Source of the DNA: Moraxellaceae bacterium
Lineage (GTDB): Bacteria; Pseudomonadota; Gammaproteobacteria; Burkholderiales; Rhodocyclaceae
Assembly: GCA_031119205.1 (NCBI GenBank)
Contig: JAVHYF010000002.1
Span: forward strand, 1-64,000
DNA: 64,000 nt
Direction of reading: 5' to 3'
Shown here: positions 20,998-33,481 of the stretch, piece by piece
How positions within the stretch are numbered: the stretch's first letter is position 1
How the letters are laid out: each line of letters starts with the position of its first letter
Position numbers and translations under genes: made by a program
Notes under the pieces: model-generated
Told to the model about the DNA's origin: nothing
The model's database searches: none
What the model saw: only the letters and a program-made list of their open reading frames with translations

Positions 20998-23073
20998 TCA
21001 GGCCAGGCCGAGGCCGACCAAGACGAGGTCGATGAGCTTGATGCCGATGAAGGGCACGATCAGACCGCCCAGGCCGTACACCAGCAGGTTGCGGCGCAGG
21101 ATCGAGGCCGCACCGAGCGGGCGATAGGCGACGCCCTTCAGCGCCAGCGGAATCAGCGCGACAATGACGAGGGCATTGAAAATCACCGCCGACAGGATGG
21201 CCGAGTCCGGCGTGGCCAGTCCCATCACGTTGAGCGCGCCCAGTGCCGGGTAGATGCCGACGAAGGCGGCGGGGATGATCGCGAAATACTTGGCGACGTC
21301 GTTGGCGATCGAGAAGGTGGTGAGCGCGCCGCGCGTCATCAGCATCTGCTTGCCGGTCTCGACGATCTCGATCAGCTTTGTGGGGTTGGAGTCCAGGTCC
21401 ACCATGTTGCCGGCCTCTTTCGCGGCCTGCGTACCGGTGTTCATGGCGACCGCCACGTCGGACTGCGCGAGCGCCGGTGCATCGTTGGTGCCGTCGCCCG
21501 TCATCGCCACCAGGCGGCCCCCAGCCTGGTATTCGCGGATCAGCGCGAGCTTGGCTTCCGGCGTGGCTTCGGCGAGGAAGTCGTCGACACCCGCTTCGGC
21601 CGCGATGGCCGCAGCGGTCAGGCGGTTGTCGCCGGTGATCATCACCGTCTTGATGCCCATGCGGCGCAGCTCGGCGAAACGCTCCTTGATGCCGCCCTTG
21701 ACGATGTCCTTCAGCTCGACTGCACCCAGCACCTGCGTGCCTTCGCACACCACCAGCGGCGTCGCGCCGCCACGCGCCATGTCGTCGACGATGGTCTGCA
21801 GCGCGGCCGGCCACTGGCCGCCCCAGGTCTTGACGTGGTTGCGTACGGCATCAGCGGCACCCTTGCGGATGCTGCGGCCCTGCCAGTCGATGCCGCTCAT
21901 GCGGGTCTGCGCGGTGAAGTGCACGAAGCTCGCGCCTTCGGCCTGGCTCATCGGCGCCAGGTCACGACCACGTTGCTGCAGCGACTGCTTGGCCAGGGTG
22001 ACGATGGAGCGACCTTCCGGCGTTTCGTCGGCCAGCGAAGCCAGCAGTGCTGCCTCGGCCAGCTGACGCTCGGTCACGCCGGCAACCGGCACGAAGCGCG
22101 AGGCCTGCCGATTGCCCAGGGTGATGGTGCCGGTCTTGTCGAGCAGCAGTACGTCCACGTCGCCCGCGGCTTCCACCGCACGGCCACTGGTTGCCACCAC
22201 GTTGCGCTCCATCAGTCGGCCCATGCCGGCGACGCCGATGGCGGACAGCAGACCGCCGATGGTGGTGGGGATGAGACACACCAGCAGCGCGACCAGCACG
22301 GTGACGCTCACCGGCATGCCGCTGCCGCTGGTATCCACCGCGAACAGCGAGAACGGCAGCAGTGTGGCGGTGGCGAACAGGAAGGTCAGCGTCAGCGCCA
22401 CCAGCAGGATGGTCAGCGCGATCTCGTTCGGCGTCTTCTGACGCTTGGCGGCTTCCACCATGCCGATCATGCGGTCGAGGAAGGACTCGCCCGGGTCACG
22501 CGTGATGCGTACCACCAGCCAGTCGGACAACACGCGGGTGCCGCCGGTGACCGCGGAGAAATCACCACCGGCTTCGCGGATCACCGGTGCGGATTCGCCG
22601 GTGATGGCGGATTCATCCACCGACGCCACGCCTTGCAGCACTTCGCCATCGCCCGGCACCACGTCGCCGGCTTCCACCAGCACCGTCTGCCCTTTGCGCA
22701 GGCTGTCGGCCGACACGGATTCCCATTCGGCGCCGTGGCGGGGGGCGAAGAGTTTCTTGGCATTGACGCGCTGGCGCAGGCCACGCAATGCGGCGGCCTG
22801 TGCCTTGCCGCGGCCTTCCGCCACGGCTTCGGCGAAGTTGGCGAACAGCACGGTGAACCACAGCCACAGCGACACCGCCAGGATGAAGCCCGGTTGCGCA
22901 TCACCCTCACCCGACAAGGCCTGCAGGAACAGGCCGGTGGTGAGCACGCTGCCCAGCCACACCACGAACATCACCGGGTTGCGCAACTGGTGGCGCGGCG
23001 TCAGGCGTTTGAGGGCGACCACGGCAGCTTCGCGCATGAGCTTCCGGTCGAAGGTTTTTTGCCTTGCTTGCAT
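20998..23073 (-). CDS. kdpB: Potassium-transporting P-type ATPase KdpB
   Basis: The 691-residue ATPase subunit. It carries the phosphorylation motif DKTGTIT, the actuator loop ITGESAP, the nucleotide-binding and hinge motif [12 protein letters not shown], and about seven membrane helices. GAGGA lies upstream of ATG 23073. In the known complex KdpB hydrolyses ATP and moves K+ passed from KdpA. The gap to kdpA is about 35 bases. Confidence 0.98.
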   Translation of the reverse strand: MQARQKTFDRKLMREAAVVALKRLTPRHQLRNPVMFVVWLGSVLTTGLFLQALSGEGDAQPGFILAVSLWLWFTVLFANFAEAVAEGRGKAQAAALRGLRQRVNAKKLFAPRHGAEWESVSADSLRKGQTVLVEAGDVVPGDGEVLQGVASVDESAITGESAPVIREAGGDFSAVTGGTRVLSDWLVVRITRDPGESFLDRMIGMVEAAKRQKTPNEIALTILLVALTLTFLFATATLLPFSLFAVDTSGSGMPVSVTVLVALLVCLIPTTIGGLLSAIGVAGMGRLMERNVVATSGRAVEAAGDVDVLLLDKTGTITLGNRQASRFVPVAGVTERQLAEAALLASLADETPEGRSIVTLAKQSLQQRGRDLAPMSQAEGASFVHFTAQTRMSGIDWQGRSIRKGAADAVRNHVKTWGGQWPAALQTIVDDMARGGATPLVVCEGTQVLGAVELKDIVKGGIKERFAELRRMGIKTVMITGDNRLTAAAIAAEAGVDDFLAEATPEAKLALIREYQAGGRLVAMTGDGTNDAPALAQSDVAVAMNTGTQAAKEAGNMVDLDSNPTKLIEIVETGKQMLMTRGALTTFSIANDVAKYFAIIPAAFVGIYPALGALNVMGLATPDSAILSAVIFNALVIVALIPLALKGVAYRPLGAASILRRNLLVYGLGGLIVPFIGIKLIDLVLVGLGLA

Positions 23074-23108
23074 GATGAATCAGTCCTCGTTTCTGTCTGT
23101 CGCGGCGC

Positions 23109-24914
23109 TCAACGGGCGGCCCACATCTGCAGGTGTTCGACGATCGGCCCCAGCGCCAGCGCGGGCAGGAAGCTCAGCGCACCGACGATGATGACCGTGC
23201 CGACCAGCAGCACCACGAACAGCGGCGTATGGGTGGGCAGCGTGCCTGCCGTCTCCGGCACGCGCTGCTTGGCCGCCAGGGAACCCGCGATCGCCAGCAC
23301 CGGCACGATCAGCCAGTAACGCGACAACAGCATCGCGAAGCCCAGCAGGGTGTTGTAGAACGGCGTGTTGGCAGACAGGCCGGCAAAGGCGCTGCCGTTG
23401 TTGTTGCCGGCGGAAGACACCGCGTAGAGGATTTCCGAGAACCCGTGCGCGCCCGGATTGGCCACGCCCGCGCGACCGACGTCCAGCACCACGGCGATCG
23501 CCGTGCCTGCCAGCACCGTGATGCACGGCACCAGGACGGCGATGGCCACCATCTTCATCTCGAAGGCCTCGATCTTCTTGCCGAGGTATTCCGGCGTGCG
23601 GCCGATCATCAGGCCGGCGACGAACACCGCCACCAGTGCGAAGACGATCATTCCGTAGAGGCCGGAACCTGCGCCGCCGAAGATCACCTCGCCGAGCTGC
23701 ATCAGCCACATCGGCACCAGCCCGCCCAGCGGCGTGAAGGAGTCGTGCATCGCGTTCACCGAGCCATTGGAGGCAGCGGTCGTCGCCGTCGCCCACAGCG
23801 TGGAGTTGGCGATACCGAAGCGCGTCTCCTTGCCCTCCATGTTGCCGCCCGCCTGCACGTCGCTGGCCTGCACATCCAGGCCCATCTTCGCGAACAACGG
23901 GTTGCCGGCCTGCTCGGCGGTGAAGCACACCGCCAGCAGCGCGACGAACACCACCGCCATGGAGGCGAACAATGCGCGGCCCTGGCGACCGTCCTTCAGC
24001 ATCATGCCGGCGGTGAAGCACAGCGCGGCCGGAATCAGCAGGATGGCCAGCAGCTCGAGGAAGTTGGACAACGGCGTGGGGTTCTCCAGCGGGTGTGCGG
24101 AGTTCACGTTGAAGAAGCCGCCACCGTTGGTGCCCAGTTGCTTGATGGCGACCTGCGAAGCAGCCGGGCCGACTGCGATGGTCTGCGTGGTGACGGTGAC
24201 CTGTTCGGTGACCGGCGCGCCGGATGCATCCGTCATCGGCTGGCCATCTGCACCCAGCTTCGGCTGACTGATCTCGACCGGCTGTACCAGTTGCGTCTCG
24301 TGATACGGCGCGAAGGTCTGCACCACGCCCTGCCCCACCAGCGTCACGGCCAGCAGGATGGACAGGGGCATCAACACGTACACGGTGGAGCGCACCGCAT
24401 CGACCCAGAAGTTGCCGATGCCACGCGACTCACGCAGGATGAAGCCACGCAACAAGGCGATCAGCACCGAGATGCCGACCGCGGCCGACAGGAAGTTCTG
24501 CACGCCGAGGCCGAGCATCTGGGTGAGATAGCTCATCGTCGTCTCGCCGCCATAGGCCTGCCAGTTGGTGTTGGTGGCGAAGCTGATGGCAGTGTTGAAG
24601 GCGAGGTCCGGCGTGGTGCCGACCATGGCAGCCGGGTTCAACGGCAGCACCGCCTGCAGGCGCGCCAGCGCATACACCACCAGCAAGCCGAGGAAGTTGA
24701 ACAGCAGGCAGGCCAGCGCGTAACGCTGCCAGCTCATGTTCTCGTCCTCGCTTACGCCACCCAGGCGGTAGATACCGCGCTCCAGCGGACGCAGCCAGCG
24801 CATGAACACCGGCACATTGCCTTCGAACACCTGCGCCATGTGGCGCCCCAGCGGCCAGGCCAGCAGGGTGAGGACCAGGGCATACAGCCCGAATTGCATC
24901 CAAGCGTTGCTCAT
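23109..24914 (-). CDS. kdpA: Potassium-transporting ATPase subunit KdpA
   Basis: The 601-residue K+-binding channel-like subunit, with about ten membrane helices and selectivity-filter-like loops (TNTNWQAYGGETT, GTNGGGFFNVNSAHP). ATG 24914 is preceded by GGAGGA and overlaps the kdpF stop as ATGA. The frame continues upstream, but the sequence there is antisense to kdpF and unlike KdpA. The family is usually about 560-600 residues. Confidence 0.97.
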   Translation of the reverse strand: MSNAWMQFGLYALVLTLLAWPLGRHMAQVFEGNVPVFMRWLRPLERGIYRLGGVSEDENMSWQRYALACLLFNFLGLLVVYALARLQAVLPLNPAAMVGTTPDLAFNTAISFATNTNWQAYGGETTMSYLTQMLGLGVQNFLSAAVGISVLIALLRGFILRESRGIGNFWVDAVRSTVYVLMPLSILLAVTLVGQGVVQTFAPYHETQLVQPVEISQPKLGADGQPMTDASGAPVTEQVTVTTQTIAVGPAASQVAIKQLGTNGGGFFNVNSAHPLENPTPLSNFLELLAILLIPAALCFTAGMMLKDGRQGRALFASMAVVFVALLAVCFTAEQAGNPLFAKMGLDVQASDVQAGGNMEGKETRFGIANSTLWATATTAASNGSVNAMHDSFTPLGGLVPMWLMQLGEVIFGGAGSGLYGMIVFALVAVFVAGLMIGRTPEYLGKKIEAFEMKMVAIAVLVPCITVLAGTAIAVVLDVGRAGVANPGAHGFSEILYAVSSAGNNNGSAFAGLSANTPFYNTLLGFAMLLSRYWLIVPVLAIAGSLAAKQRVPETAGTLPTHTPLFVVLLVGTVIIVGALSFLPALALGPIVEHLQMWAAR

Positions 24915-25003
24915 GAGTAGTCCTCCGGGAAGAAGAGTACGAGGACCAGCCAGGCGAACACGCCCAGCGCTGCGATCAGCGCGATCAGATAGAGCGTGCT
25001 CAC
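24911..25003 (-). CDS. kdpF: KdpF small subunit, 30 residues
   Basis: A GTG-start ORF of 30 residues (VSTLYLIALIAALGVFAWLV, then a short Phe-rich stretch and PEDYS), a single membrane helix matching KdpF in size and position. Its TGA overlaps the kdpA ATG as ATGA. KdpF is a stabilising subunit of the KdpFABC complex in the characterised systems. The start also overlaps the preceding small ORF's stop (GTGA). Confidence 0.88.
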   Translation of the reverse strand: MSTLYLIALIAALGVFAWLVLVLFFPEDYS

Positions 25004-25092
25004 TTGCGCCTCCGCAGCTTCTCGAAGGCCGGGACAAGCGCCGCGCTGAGGGCAAAGAAGCCCAGCGCCAGCAGCAGGTAGACGAGATCCAT
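25000..25092 (-). CDS. Conserved-looking 30-residue membrane ORF at the head of the kdp operon
   Basis: ATG 25092 follows GGGAGGTG at good spacing. The protein begins MDLVYLLLALGFFALSAAL, continues as one hydrophobic helix, and ends in a basic segment (EKLRRRK). The TGA overlaps the kdpF GTG as GTGA, so translation is coupled through this ORF, kdpF and kdpA. Similar tiny ORFs precede kdpF in some proteobacteria, as far as I recall, but I know no assigned function. Confidence 0.7.
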   Translation of the reverse strand: MDLVYLLLALGFFALSAALVPAFEKLRRRK

Positions 25093-25139
25093 GACACCTC
25101 CCGTGTCGGAACGATCAGGTTCCGGATTCTGGGAATGGC

Positions 25140-25192
25140 GGCATCAAGACAGGGCTAAGAGTGGGGAGGTGGGTGTCAAGAAGTTGCTAAGA
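25140..25192 (-). promoter_or_regulatory. Direct-repeat pair in the kdp promoter region, candidate KdpE site
   Basis: On the minus strand two 21-base imperfect copies of TCTTAGC-N5-CTTGA-N2-CC lie at 25172-25192 and 25140-25160, exactly 32 bases apart, about three helical turns. The upstream copy contains a TTGACA (25174-25179) that could act as a -35. A well-matched -10 is absent, as expected for an activator-dependent promoter. Function as a KdpE operator is inference from position ahead of kdp. Confidence 0.5.
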
Positions 25193-25252
25193 CGAGAACG
25201 GCACGGCCTCGCAGGCAGGCTCTGCCCGCGGACACCCATCGCCGCTGTAAAC

Positions 25253-25280
25253 GAAAAAAGCCAACCCTGAGGTTGGCCTT
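25253..25280 (-). terminator. Rho-independent terminator of secA
   Basis: On the minus strand a 7-bp GC-rich stem GCCAACC/GGTTGGC with a 4-base loop is followed by TTTTTT. The plus-strand side (CTTTCTTTCC) is weaker, so it may act in both directions. It lies about 150 bases after the secA stop and before the kdp promoter. Confidence 0.85.
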
Positions 25281-25425
25281 TCTTTCCTTCACTCCACTTC
25301 ACCGCCGGACACTGGCAGAAAGCGTAGCGAGCGGCTCAAGGTGGAAACGAGAAGCGCAACCGTACGAGCAGTACGGTGAGCATCACAGTTTCCAGATTGA
25401 TCCGCGCAGTAGCCTCAGTTGAAAC

Positions 25426-28155
<2,730 letters not shown>

Positions 28156-28327
28156 GTCGGGACGGAAGTGAGAGCTGAAGAAATTTGTGCTCGCGAAACT
28201 TGCTTTCAAAACAAGGCGCTTGCACGGAAAAGTCGGGCATTCTAGCATGCCCGTTCATGGTGCCTTGCCGCGCGGGATGATGCTCCGCAACAGGGCGCAA
28301 GAAACTTTCAGATGGGGATGTGACAGC

Positions 28328-28765
28328 GTGAATGCAAGTCCGATCGGACGCGTACTGGGGGGCTCGGATGCGCTGACACGCCTGCGCGACCACGCGGCGC
28401 GTCTGGTGCGCATGCAGCGCACGGTCGATCAGGTGCTGCCGCGCGCCAATCGCGGCCGTGTGGCAGTCGCCAACCTGCAGGACGGCGAGCTGGCGCTGCA
28501 TGTCAGCTCCGCTGCGCTGGCCGCCCGCCTCAAGCTCAGCGTACCCACCTTGTTGACGACCCTGCAGAACGCTGGTGAGCCGGTGACGGGTATCCGCATC
28601 CGCGTACGCGCCCGCGGTGAGATGGCGGAACCGCCCGCGGAGGCGGTGTCGCCGCGCAGCATCGGTCAGGGCGGGAAACAATCGCTGCAGAACCTGCAGT
28701 CTTCGCTGAAGGAAGACTCGGCGCTGGCCCGCGCGCTGGGCGAGATGATCGCGAAGTCGCGCTGA
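28328..28765 (+). CDS. DUF721 (DciA-like) protein
   Basis: About 145 residues from a GTG start at 28328; the preceding GGGGAT gives only a weak ribosome site and in-frame ATGs upstream exist. The sequence LTRLRDHAARLVRMQRTVDQ, followed by a KH-like fold (LAARLKLSVPTLLTTLQ), matches DUF721, whose member DciA loads the replicative helicase in many bacteria. A Gln/Ser-rich segment lies near the C-terminus. DUF721 next to secA and lpxC is the common betaproteobacterial arrangement. It converges with a small membrane gene. Confidence 0.82.
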   Translation: MNASPIGRVLGGSDALTRLRDHAARLVRMQRTVDQVLPRANRGRVAVANLQDGELALHVSSAALAARLKLSVPTLLTTLQNAGEPVTGIRIRVRARGEMAEPPAEAVSPRSIGQGGKQSLQNLQSSLKEDSALARALGEMIAKSR

Positions 28766-28804
28766 ACAGAATGTCGCCAGACGCGCACCGGCAAAGGCGC
28801 GCGA

Positions 28805-28993
28805 TCAGACCATCGGAGCGAGGAATCGCTCCAGCACCATCAGCGCCAGGAACACCAGCGCAACCGCCACGCCTACCTTGAACGTCTTCAACGCCCAGTT
28901 GAGGTAGCGACGGTCACGGGTGAAAAGATAGGCCGCGGCGCAGACCGCAATGGCCACCAGCAGGATCAGCCCGACGAAACGCAGGATCAGCAT
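28805..28993 (-). CDS. Small membrane protein, 62 residues, downstream of lpxC
   Basis: Two hydrophobic helices (about residues 2-24 and 38-58) with a basic loop (FTRDRRYLNW) between them. The start is seven bases from the lpxC stop, so it is co-transcribed. I know only that similar small hypothetical proteins occur here in betaproteobacteria. No function is assigned. Confidence 0.72.
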   Translation of the reverse strand: MLILRFVGLILLVAIAVCAAAYLFTRDRRYLNWALKTFKVGVAVALVFLALMVLERFLAPMV

Positions 28994-28999
28994 CGACGC

Positions 29000-29917
29000 T
29001 CAGGCGCCCTGCCAGGCGATCTGGCCCTGTAGCGGCGCCGGGATGGCAGCCGCATCTTCGAAGGTCACGACCTCCCAGGCCTCCTTGTCTTCCAGCAGCA
29101 CGCGCAGGATCTGGTTGTTCAGCGCATGTCCCGACTTGTAGGCGCTGTAACTGGCCAGCAGCAGATGACCACACAGGTACAGGTCACCGATGGCATCCAG
29201 CACCTTGTGCTTCACGAACTCGTCGGCATAGCGCAGACCGTCGGCGTTGAGCACACGGTACTCATCCATCACGATGGCGTTGTCCAGGCTGCCGCCCTGG
29301 GCGAGACCGATGTTGCGCATGGCCTCCACCTCCTGCATGAAGCCGAAGGTGCGGGCACGTGCGACATCGCGCGCGTAGTCCTGGCTGGCGAAGTCCACCG
29401 TCACCTCGGTGCTGGTGCGGTCAATGGCCGGGTGGTTGAACTTGATGGCGAAGTTCAGGCGATAGCCGTCGTAGGGTTCCAGCTTCACCCACTTGTCGTC
29501 TTCGCGGTACTCGACCGGCTTCTTCACGCGCAGGAAGCGCTTCGGCGCATCCTGGAATTCGAAGCCGGCACTCTGCAGCAGGTAGACGAAAGGCGCCGAA
29601 CTGCCGTCGAGGATGGGAATCTCCGGCGCGTCGATGTCGACGTGGCAGTTGTCCACGCCGAGCCCCGCCAGGGCGGACATCAGGTGCTCGACGGTGCGCA
29701 CCTTGGCGTCACCTTTCTCGAGGCCGGAGCACATGCGCGTATCGCACACCGCGTAGGGGTCGGCGGGCAGGCTGACCGGCGGATCGAGATCGATGCGATG
29801 GAAGACGATGCCGGTGTCCGGTGCAGCAGGCCGCAGGCGCAGGCGCACGCGTACGCCGCCATGCAGGCCGACGCCGGTGGCTTCAACAATCGTCTTCAGG
29901 GTGCGCTGGCGAATCAT
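29000..29917 (-). CDS. lpxC: UDP-3-O-acyl-N-acetylglucosamine deacetylase LpxC
   Basis: The zinc-dependent committed step of lipid A synthesis, 305 residues. Zinc ligands are H78 (TVEHLMSA), H237 and D241 ([12 protein letters not shown]). The N-terminus [20 protein letters not shown] is typical. It indicates a Gram-negative outer membrane with LPS. It follows ftsZ in the classic dcw-lpxC order after the ftsZ terminator, so it probably has its own promoter in the 29918-30040 gap. Confidence 0.98.
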   Translation of the reverse strand: MIRQRTLKTIVEATGVGLHGGVRVRLRLRPAAPDTGIVFHRIDLDPPVSLPADPYAVCDTRMCSGLEKGDAKVRTVEHLMSALAGLGVDNCHVDIDAPEIPILDGSSAPFVYLLQSAGFEFQDAPKRFLRVKKPVEYREDDKWVKLEPYDGYRLNFAIKFNHPAIDRTSTEVTVDFASQDYARDVARARTFGFMQEVEAMRNIGLAQGGSLDNAIVMDEYRVLNADGLRYADEFVKHKVLDAIGDLYLCGHLLLASYSAYKSGHALNNQILRVLLEDKEAWEVVTFEDAAAIPAPLQGQIAWQGA

Positions 29918-30042
29918 GCTGCTGATATTCTTGAAATCATTCCGTTTTCGGGGGCCGATCGGGGGCCGATTTTAGCACCCGGCCCCACCGGGCCCATGCG
30001 CTGTGGCGCCAATCGGCCCGATAGTCCATGCGCGTCTGTGGC

Positions 30043-30090
30043 CAAAAAAGCGAAGGGCGCAAGGCCCGCTTAACGGCCCTTGCGCCCTTC
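30043..30090 (-). terminator. Rho-independent terminator of ftsZ
   Basis: On the minus strand a long stem GAAGGGCGCAAGGGCC / GGCCTTGCGCCCTTC (one bulge) is followed by GCTTTTTT. It lies just past the ftsZ stop and closes the dcw operon before lpxC. Confidence 0.88.
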
Positions 30091-30108
30091 TCGTTGACCT
30101 TCCCTGCC

Positions 30109-31248
30109 TCAGTCGGCTTGCTTGCGCAGGAAGGCAGGAATGTCGTAGGTACCGAAACCGTTGGCGCTCATCGCCTCGACAGTGGTGCGGGTGTCGCGGC
30201 GACGGATCACGGCGGGCATTTCCAGGTCGCCGTAATTCACTTCCATGCCGACGTTGTCGGTACCGGTCTTGTTGACCACCATCACCGGACGGGCAGCGAC
30301 GGCGCGGCGCGTGCCGAGGCCGGTAGCCAGCACGGTGACGCGGATGCGGTCTTCCATCGTCTCGTCGAAGACGGTGCCGTAGAACACGGTGGCTTCTTCG
30401 GCAGCGAAGGCGCGCACGGTCTGCACGGCCTCACGCACTTCGGACATCTTCAGCGAGCGGCTGGCGGTGATGTTGACCAGCACGCCGCGCGCGCCAGCCA
30501 GTTCCACACCTTCCAGCAGCGGGCTGGCGGCGGCCTGTTCGGCAGCGATGCGGGCGCGATCCATACCCGCTGCCTCAGCCGAACCCATCATTGCGCGGCC
30601 CATCTCGGCCATCAGCGTACGGACGTCCTGGAAGTCGACGTTCACCAGACCCGGCACATTGATGATCTCGGCGATGCCGCCGACGGCCTTGCGCAGGACT
30701 TCGTCGGCTGCGCGGAAACAGTCTTCGCAGCTGGCTTCCTCGCCATAGACTTCCATCAGCTTGTCGTTCAGCACGACGATCAGCGAATCGACATGCTTCG
30801 AGAGCTCCTCGATGCCGCTATCGGCGACGCGCATGCGGTTCTCGAAGTCGAAGGGCTTGCTCACCACGGCAACGGTCAGGATGCCCATCTCGCGGGCCAC
30901 TTCCGCCACCACCGGCGCAGCGCCAGTGCCCGTGCCGCCGCCCATGCCGGCGGTGATGAACACCATGTGTGCGCCTTCAAGCGCTTCGGCGATGCGCTCG
31001 CGCTCTTCCAGCGCCGCAGCGCGGCCGGCTTCCGGCTTGGCACCGGCGCCGAGGCCGGTCTTGCCGAGGGAGAGTTTGACGGGAGCGAGAGAACGTTTGA
31101 GAGATTGAGCGTCGGTATTGGAGCACACGAACTCCACACCCTGGACGCCTTCGCGGATCATGTGATCGACCGCGTTACCGCCGGCACCGCCGACGCCGAT
31201 CACCTTGATGACGGTACCGCTGGCTTCCTTCTCAACGATCTCGATCAT
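30109..31248 (-). CDS. ftsZ: Cell division GTPase FtsZ
   Basis: The tubulin homologue that forms the Z-ring, 379 residues. It has the tubulin signature GGGTGTGAAP, an N-terminal Rossmann-like GTP site (VIGVGGAGGNAVDHMI), and a variable linker ending in the conserved C-terminal peptide YDIPAFLRKQ that binds FtsA and ZipA. It is separated from ftsA by 185 bases and has its own terminator. Confidence 0.98.
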   Translation of the reverse strand: MIEIVEKEASGTVIKVIGVGGAGGNAVDHMIREGVQGVEFVCSNTDAQSLKRSLAPVKLSLGKTGLGAGAKPEAGRAAALEERERIAEALEGAHMVFITAGMGGGTGTGAAPVVAEVAREMGILTVAVVSKPFDFENRMRVADSGIEELSKHVDSLIVVLNDKLMEVYGEEASCEDCFRAADEVLRKAVGGIAEIINVPGLVNVDFQDVRTLMAEMGRAMMGSAEAAGMDRARIAAEQAAASPLLEGVELAGARGVLVNITASRSLKMSEVREAVQTVRAFAAEEATVFYGTVFDETMEDRIRVTVLATGLGTRRAVAARPVMVVNKTGTDNVGMEVNYGDLEMPAVIRRRDTRTTVEAMSANGFGTYDIPAFLRKQAD

Positions 31249-31398
31249 GGATGCATCCCCTTGGCCTGAGTGGCCTCAAATGTGCCGCTGATCGGAGACC
31301 GGCGCAGTTGCACCGACCCCCTAAATCTAGTATTAGCGGCGAAGTCTACTACTAAATATCCCGTCTGCGCACAAGCATTGCAGAACAATTTCACCTGC

Positions 31399-31414
31399 AC
31401 GTACTCAAGTACGT
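31399..31414. repeat. Palindrome in the ftsA-ftsZ gap
   Basis: A 16-bp sequence ACGTACTCAAGTACGT with 7-bp arms, about 20 bases past the ftsA stop. There is no T-tract, so it is not an obvious terminator. A regulator site or attenuating hairpin in front of ftsZ is possible. Confidence 0.5.
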
Positions 31415-31433
31415 CAGAAACGAAAAATCCAGC

Positions 31434-32663
31434 TCAAAAATTCTTTTCCAGCCACGATTTCATACGCGCAAACATCTGCTTCACGTTGCGTGTTTCGCGT
31501 GCCTGAATGCCACGTCGACGTTGTGCTGCTCCTTCGAGTACGAGGCCCATCACGTTGGCGTATTGCGGCTGGCAGATCACATCGGCGAGGCTACCGGTGT
31601 AGACCGGTGTACCGATGCGCGCCGGCAGGTGGAACAGCTCCTCGCCAAGTTCGCAGATGCCTGCAAGCTGGGCGGTACCCCCGGTGAGGACCAGCCCCGA
31701 GGACAGCAGTTCCTCGTAACCACTGCGGCGCAGTTCGGCCTGCACCAGCTCGTAGAGTTCGGTGACGCGCGGCTCGATCACGTCGGCCAGCGCCTGGCGT
31801 GACAGCTTGCGCGGCGGGCGATCGCCCACGCTGGGTACTTCGATCATCTCGGCCGGGTCGACCAGCGCCTGCATGGCGAGGCCGTGGCGCAGCTTGATTT
31901 CTTCTGCCTCGGCGGTCGGCGTGCGCAGGGCCATCGCGATGTCGTTGGTGATCTGGTCGCCAGCGATGGGAATCACCGCCGTGTGACGGATCGCACCCTG
32001 CGTGAATACCGCGAGGTCGGTGGTGCCACCGCCGATGTCCACCAGGCAGACGCCCAGTTCCTTTTCGTCTTCCGACAGGGTGGAGAAGCTGGAAGCCAGC
32101 GGCTGCAGTACGAGGTCGACGACCTCCAGGCCGCAGCGGCGCACACACTTCAGCAGGTTCTGCGCAGCAGACACGGCGCCGGTGATGATGTGCACCTTCA
32201 CTTCCAGCTTCACGCCGCTCATGCCGATAGGCTCTCGCACGCCGTCCTGGCCGTCGATGATGAATTCCTGGGTCAGGATGTGCAGGATCTGCTGGTCGGC
32301 CGGGATCGGCATCGCGCGCGCCACTTCGATCACGCGTTCGACGTCCAGCGGCGACACCTCCTTGTCCTTCACCGCCACCATCCCGTTGGAGTTGAAGCTG
32401 CGGATATGGCTGCCGGCGATGCCGGTGTAGACGTCGCGGATCTTGCAGTCGGCCATCAGCTCGACCTCCTGCACCACGCGGCTGATCGCATCCACCGTCG
32501 CCTCGATGTTCACCACCACGCCCTTCTTGAGGCCGCTGGCGGGATGAGTGCCCACCCCCACCACTTCGAGGCGGCCGTCGGGTCGCAACTCGGCGACCAT
32601 GGCGGTGATCTTGGAGGTGCCGATGTCGAGGCCGACGATCAGATCCTTGCTGTCCCTGCTCAT
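31434..32663 (-). CDS. ftsA: Cell division protein FtsA
   Basis: Actin-fold ATPase that tethers FtsZ to the membrane, 409 residues from ATG 32663 with AAGGAA upstream. It has the phosphate-binding motif VGLDIGTSKITAMV and the later VDIGGGTTDLAVF, and a C-terminal amphipathic helix (ARMKSWLEKNF) for membrane attachment. The start overlaps the ftsQ stop as ATGA. Confidence 0.97.
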   Translation of the reverse strand: MSRDSKDLIVGLDIGTSKITAMVAELRPDGRLEVVGVGTHPASGLKKGVVVNIEATVDAISRVVQEVELMADCKIRDVYTGIAGSHIRSFNSNGMVAVKDKEVSPLDVERVIEVARAMPIPADQQILHILTQEFIIDGQDGVREPIGMSGVKLEVKVHIITGAVSAAQNLLKCVRRCGLEVVDLVLQPLASSFSTLSEDEKELGVCLVDIGGGTTDLAVFTQGAIRHTAVIPIAGDQITNDIAMALRTPTAEAEEIKLRHGLAMQALVDPAEMIEVPSVGDRPPRKLSRQALADVIEPRVTELYELVQAELRRSGYEELLSSGLVLTGGTAQLAGICELGEELFHLPARIGTPVYTGSLADVICQPQYANVMGLVLEGAAQRRRGIQARETRNVKQMFARMKSWLEKNF

Positions 32664-33481
32664 TTCTTTTCCTTGGGTGCAGCAGCCAGCCTGACGGCGA
32701 AACCGCTGGGGTATCTCAGGTCCGCCACCGCGACGCGGTGGTCCAGTCTTTCCTGCATCCGGGGGTAGTTGGCGATGAAGCGCTTGAGGCGGTCGTCGAT
32801 GGGCGCCTTGATCTGGTCGCGGCCCAGCTCGATGACCATGCCGTCGTCCAGGCGCAGCTGCCAGGCCATGCGGCTGGTCAGCGCGACACCTGCGACATGG
32901 CGCCCGATGGGCTTGAACATCTCGTCGAATTCGCGATAGCGCGCGAGGATGGACGGGGCGCGATCCAGCGGGCCGGAAAAGACCGGCATGTCGGCGTTGC
33001 TGGCAGCGTCGAAGACTTCGCCCTCGGTATTCATGAGGCGCATGTCGCCTTCGGAGCCGCGCCAGTAAGCGACGGCGGCATGTTCTTCCAGGCTCAGTTC
33101 GACGGTGGCCGGCCACACCCGACGCAATTGCGCACTGCGCACCCAGGGCAGCTTCTCGAAGGCCGTACGGGCGTCTTCCAGATTGACGGTGAAGAAGTTC
33201 CCGCGCAAGGAAGAGCTGGCCGCGTATTCCAGTTGCGCACCGGTCACCTGCCCCAGCGGCGAGGTGACAACGATCTCCTGCAGGCCGAACACCGGCAGGC
33301 GTGCGACCGCTTTCACGACGGCGTAGCCGATGGCGACAGAGGCGACCAGCAACAGCACATCCGCCACCAGGTTCATCAGTTCCGGGCGATGCCAGAACCC
33401 GCCTTCGGCCGTGCGCGCAGCACCCGGCTTGCCCTTGGGCGAACCGGTGTTGCCGCGGCCGAAAGCAGGCGTCTTAGTCAA
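32660..33481 (-). CDS. ftsQ: Cell division protein FtsQ
   Basis: A 273-residue bitopic protein. A basic cytosolic N-terminus and one membrane helix (about residues 38-58) are followed by a POTRA domain (about 65-135) and the FtsQ beta domain. It links FtsL/FtsB to the divisome. The start overlaps the end of ddlB and the stop overlaps ftsA (ATGA). Confidence 0.95.
   Translation of the reverse strand: MTKTPAFGRGNTGSPKGKPGAARTAEGGFWHRPELMNLVADVLLLVASVAIGYAVVKAVARLPVFGLQEIVVTSPLGQVTGAQLEYAASSSLRGNFFTVNLEDARTAFEKLPWVRSAQLRRVWPATVELSLEEHAAVAYWRGSEGDMRLMNTEGEVFDAASNADMPVFSGPLDRAPSILARYREFDEMFKPIGRHVAGVALTSRMAWQLRLDDGMVIELGRDQIKAPIDDRLKRFIANYPRMQERLDHRVAVADLRYPSGFAVRLAAAPKEKK

Larger units (their letters stand above)
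25093..25425. other. Intergenic region between secA and the kdp operon
   Basis: About 333 bases with no credible gene. From the secA end it holds a perfect hairpin ACCGTAC-GAGCA-GTACGGT (25360-25378), a strong secA terminator (25253-25280), and the kdp promoter with the direct-repeat pair. The rest is unremarkable. Confidence 0.75.
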
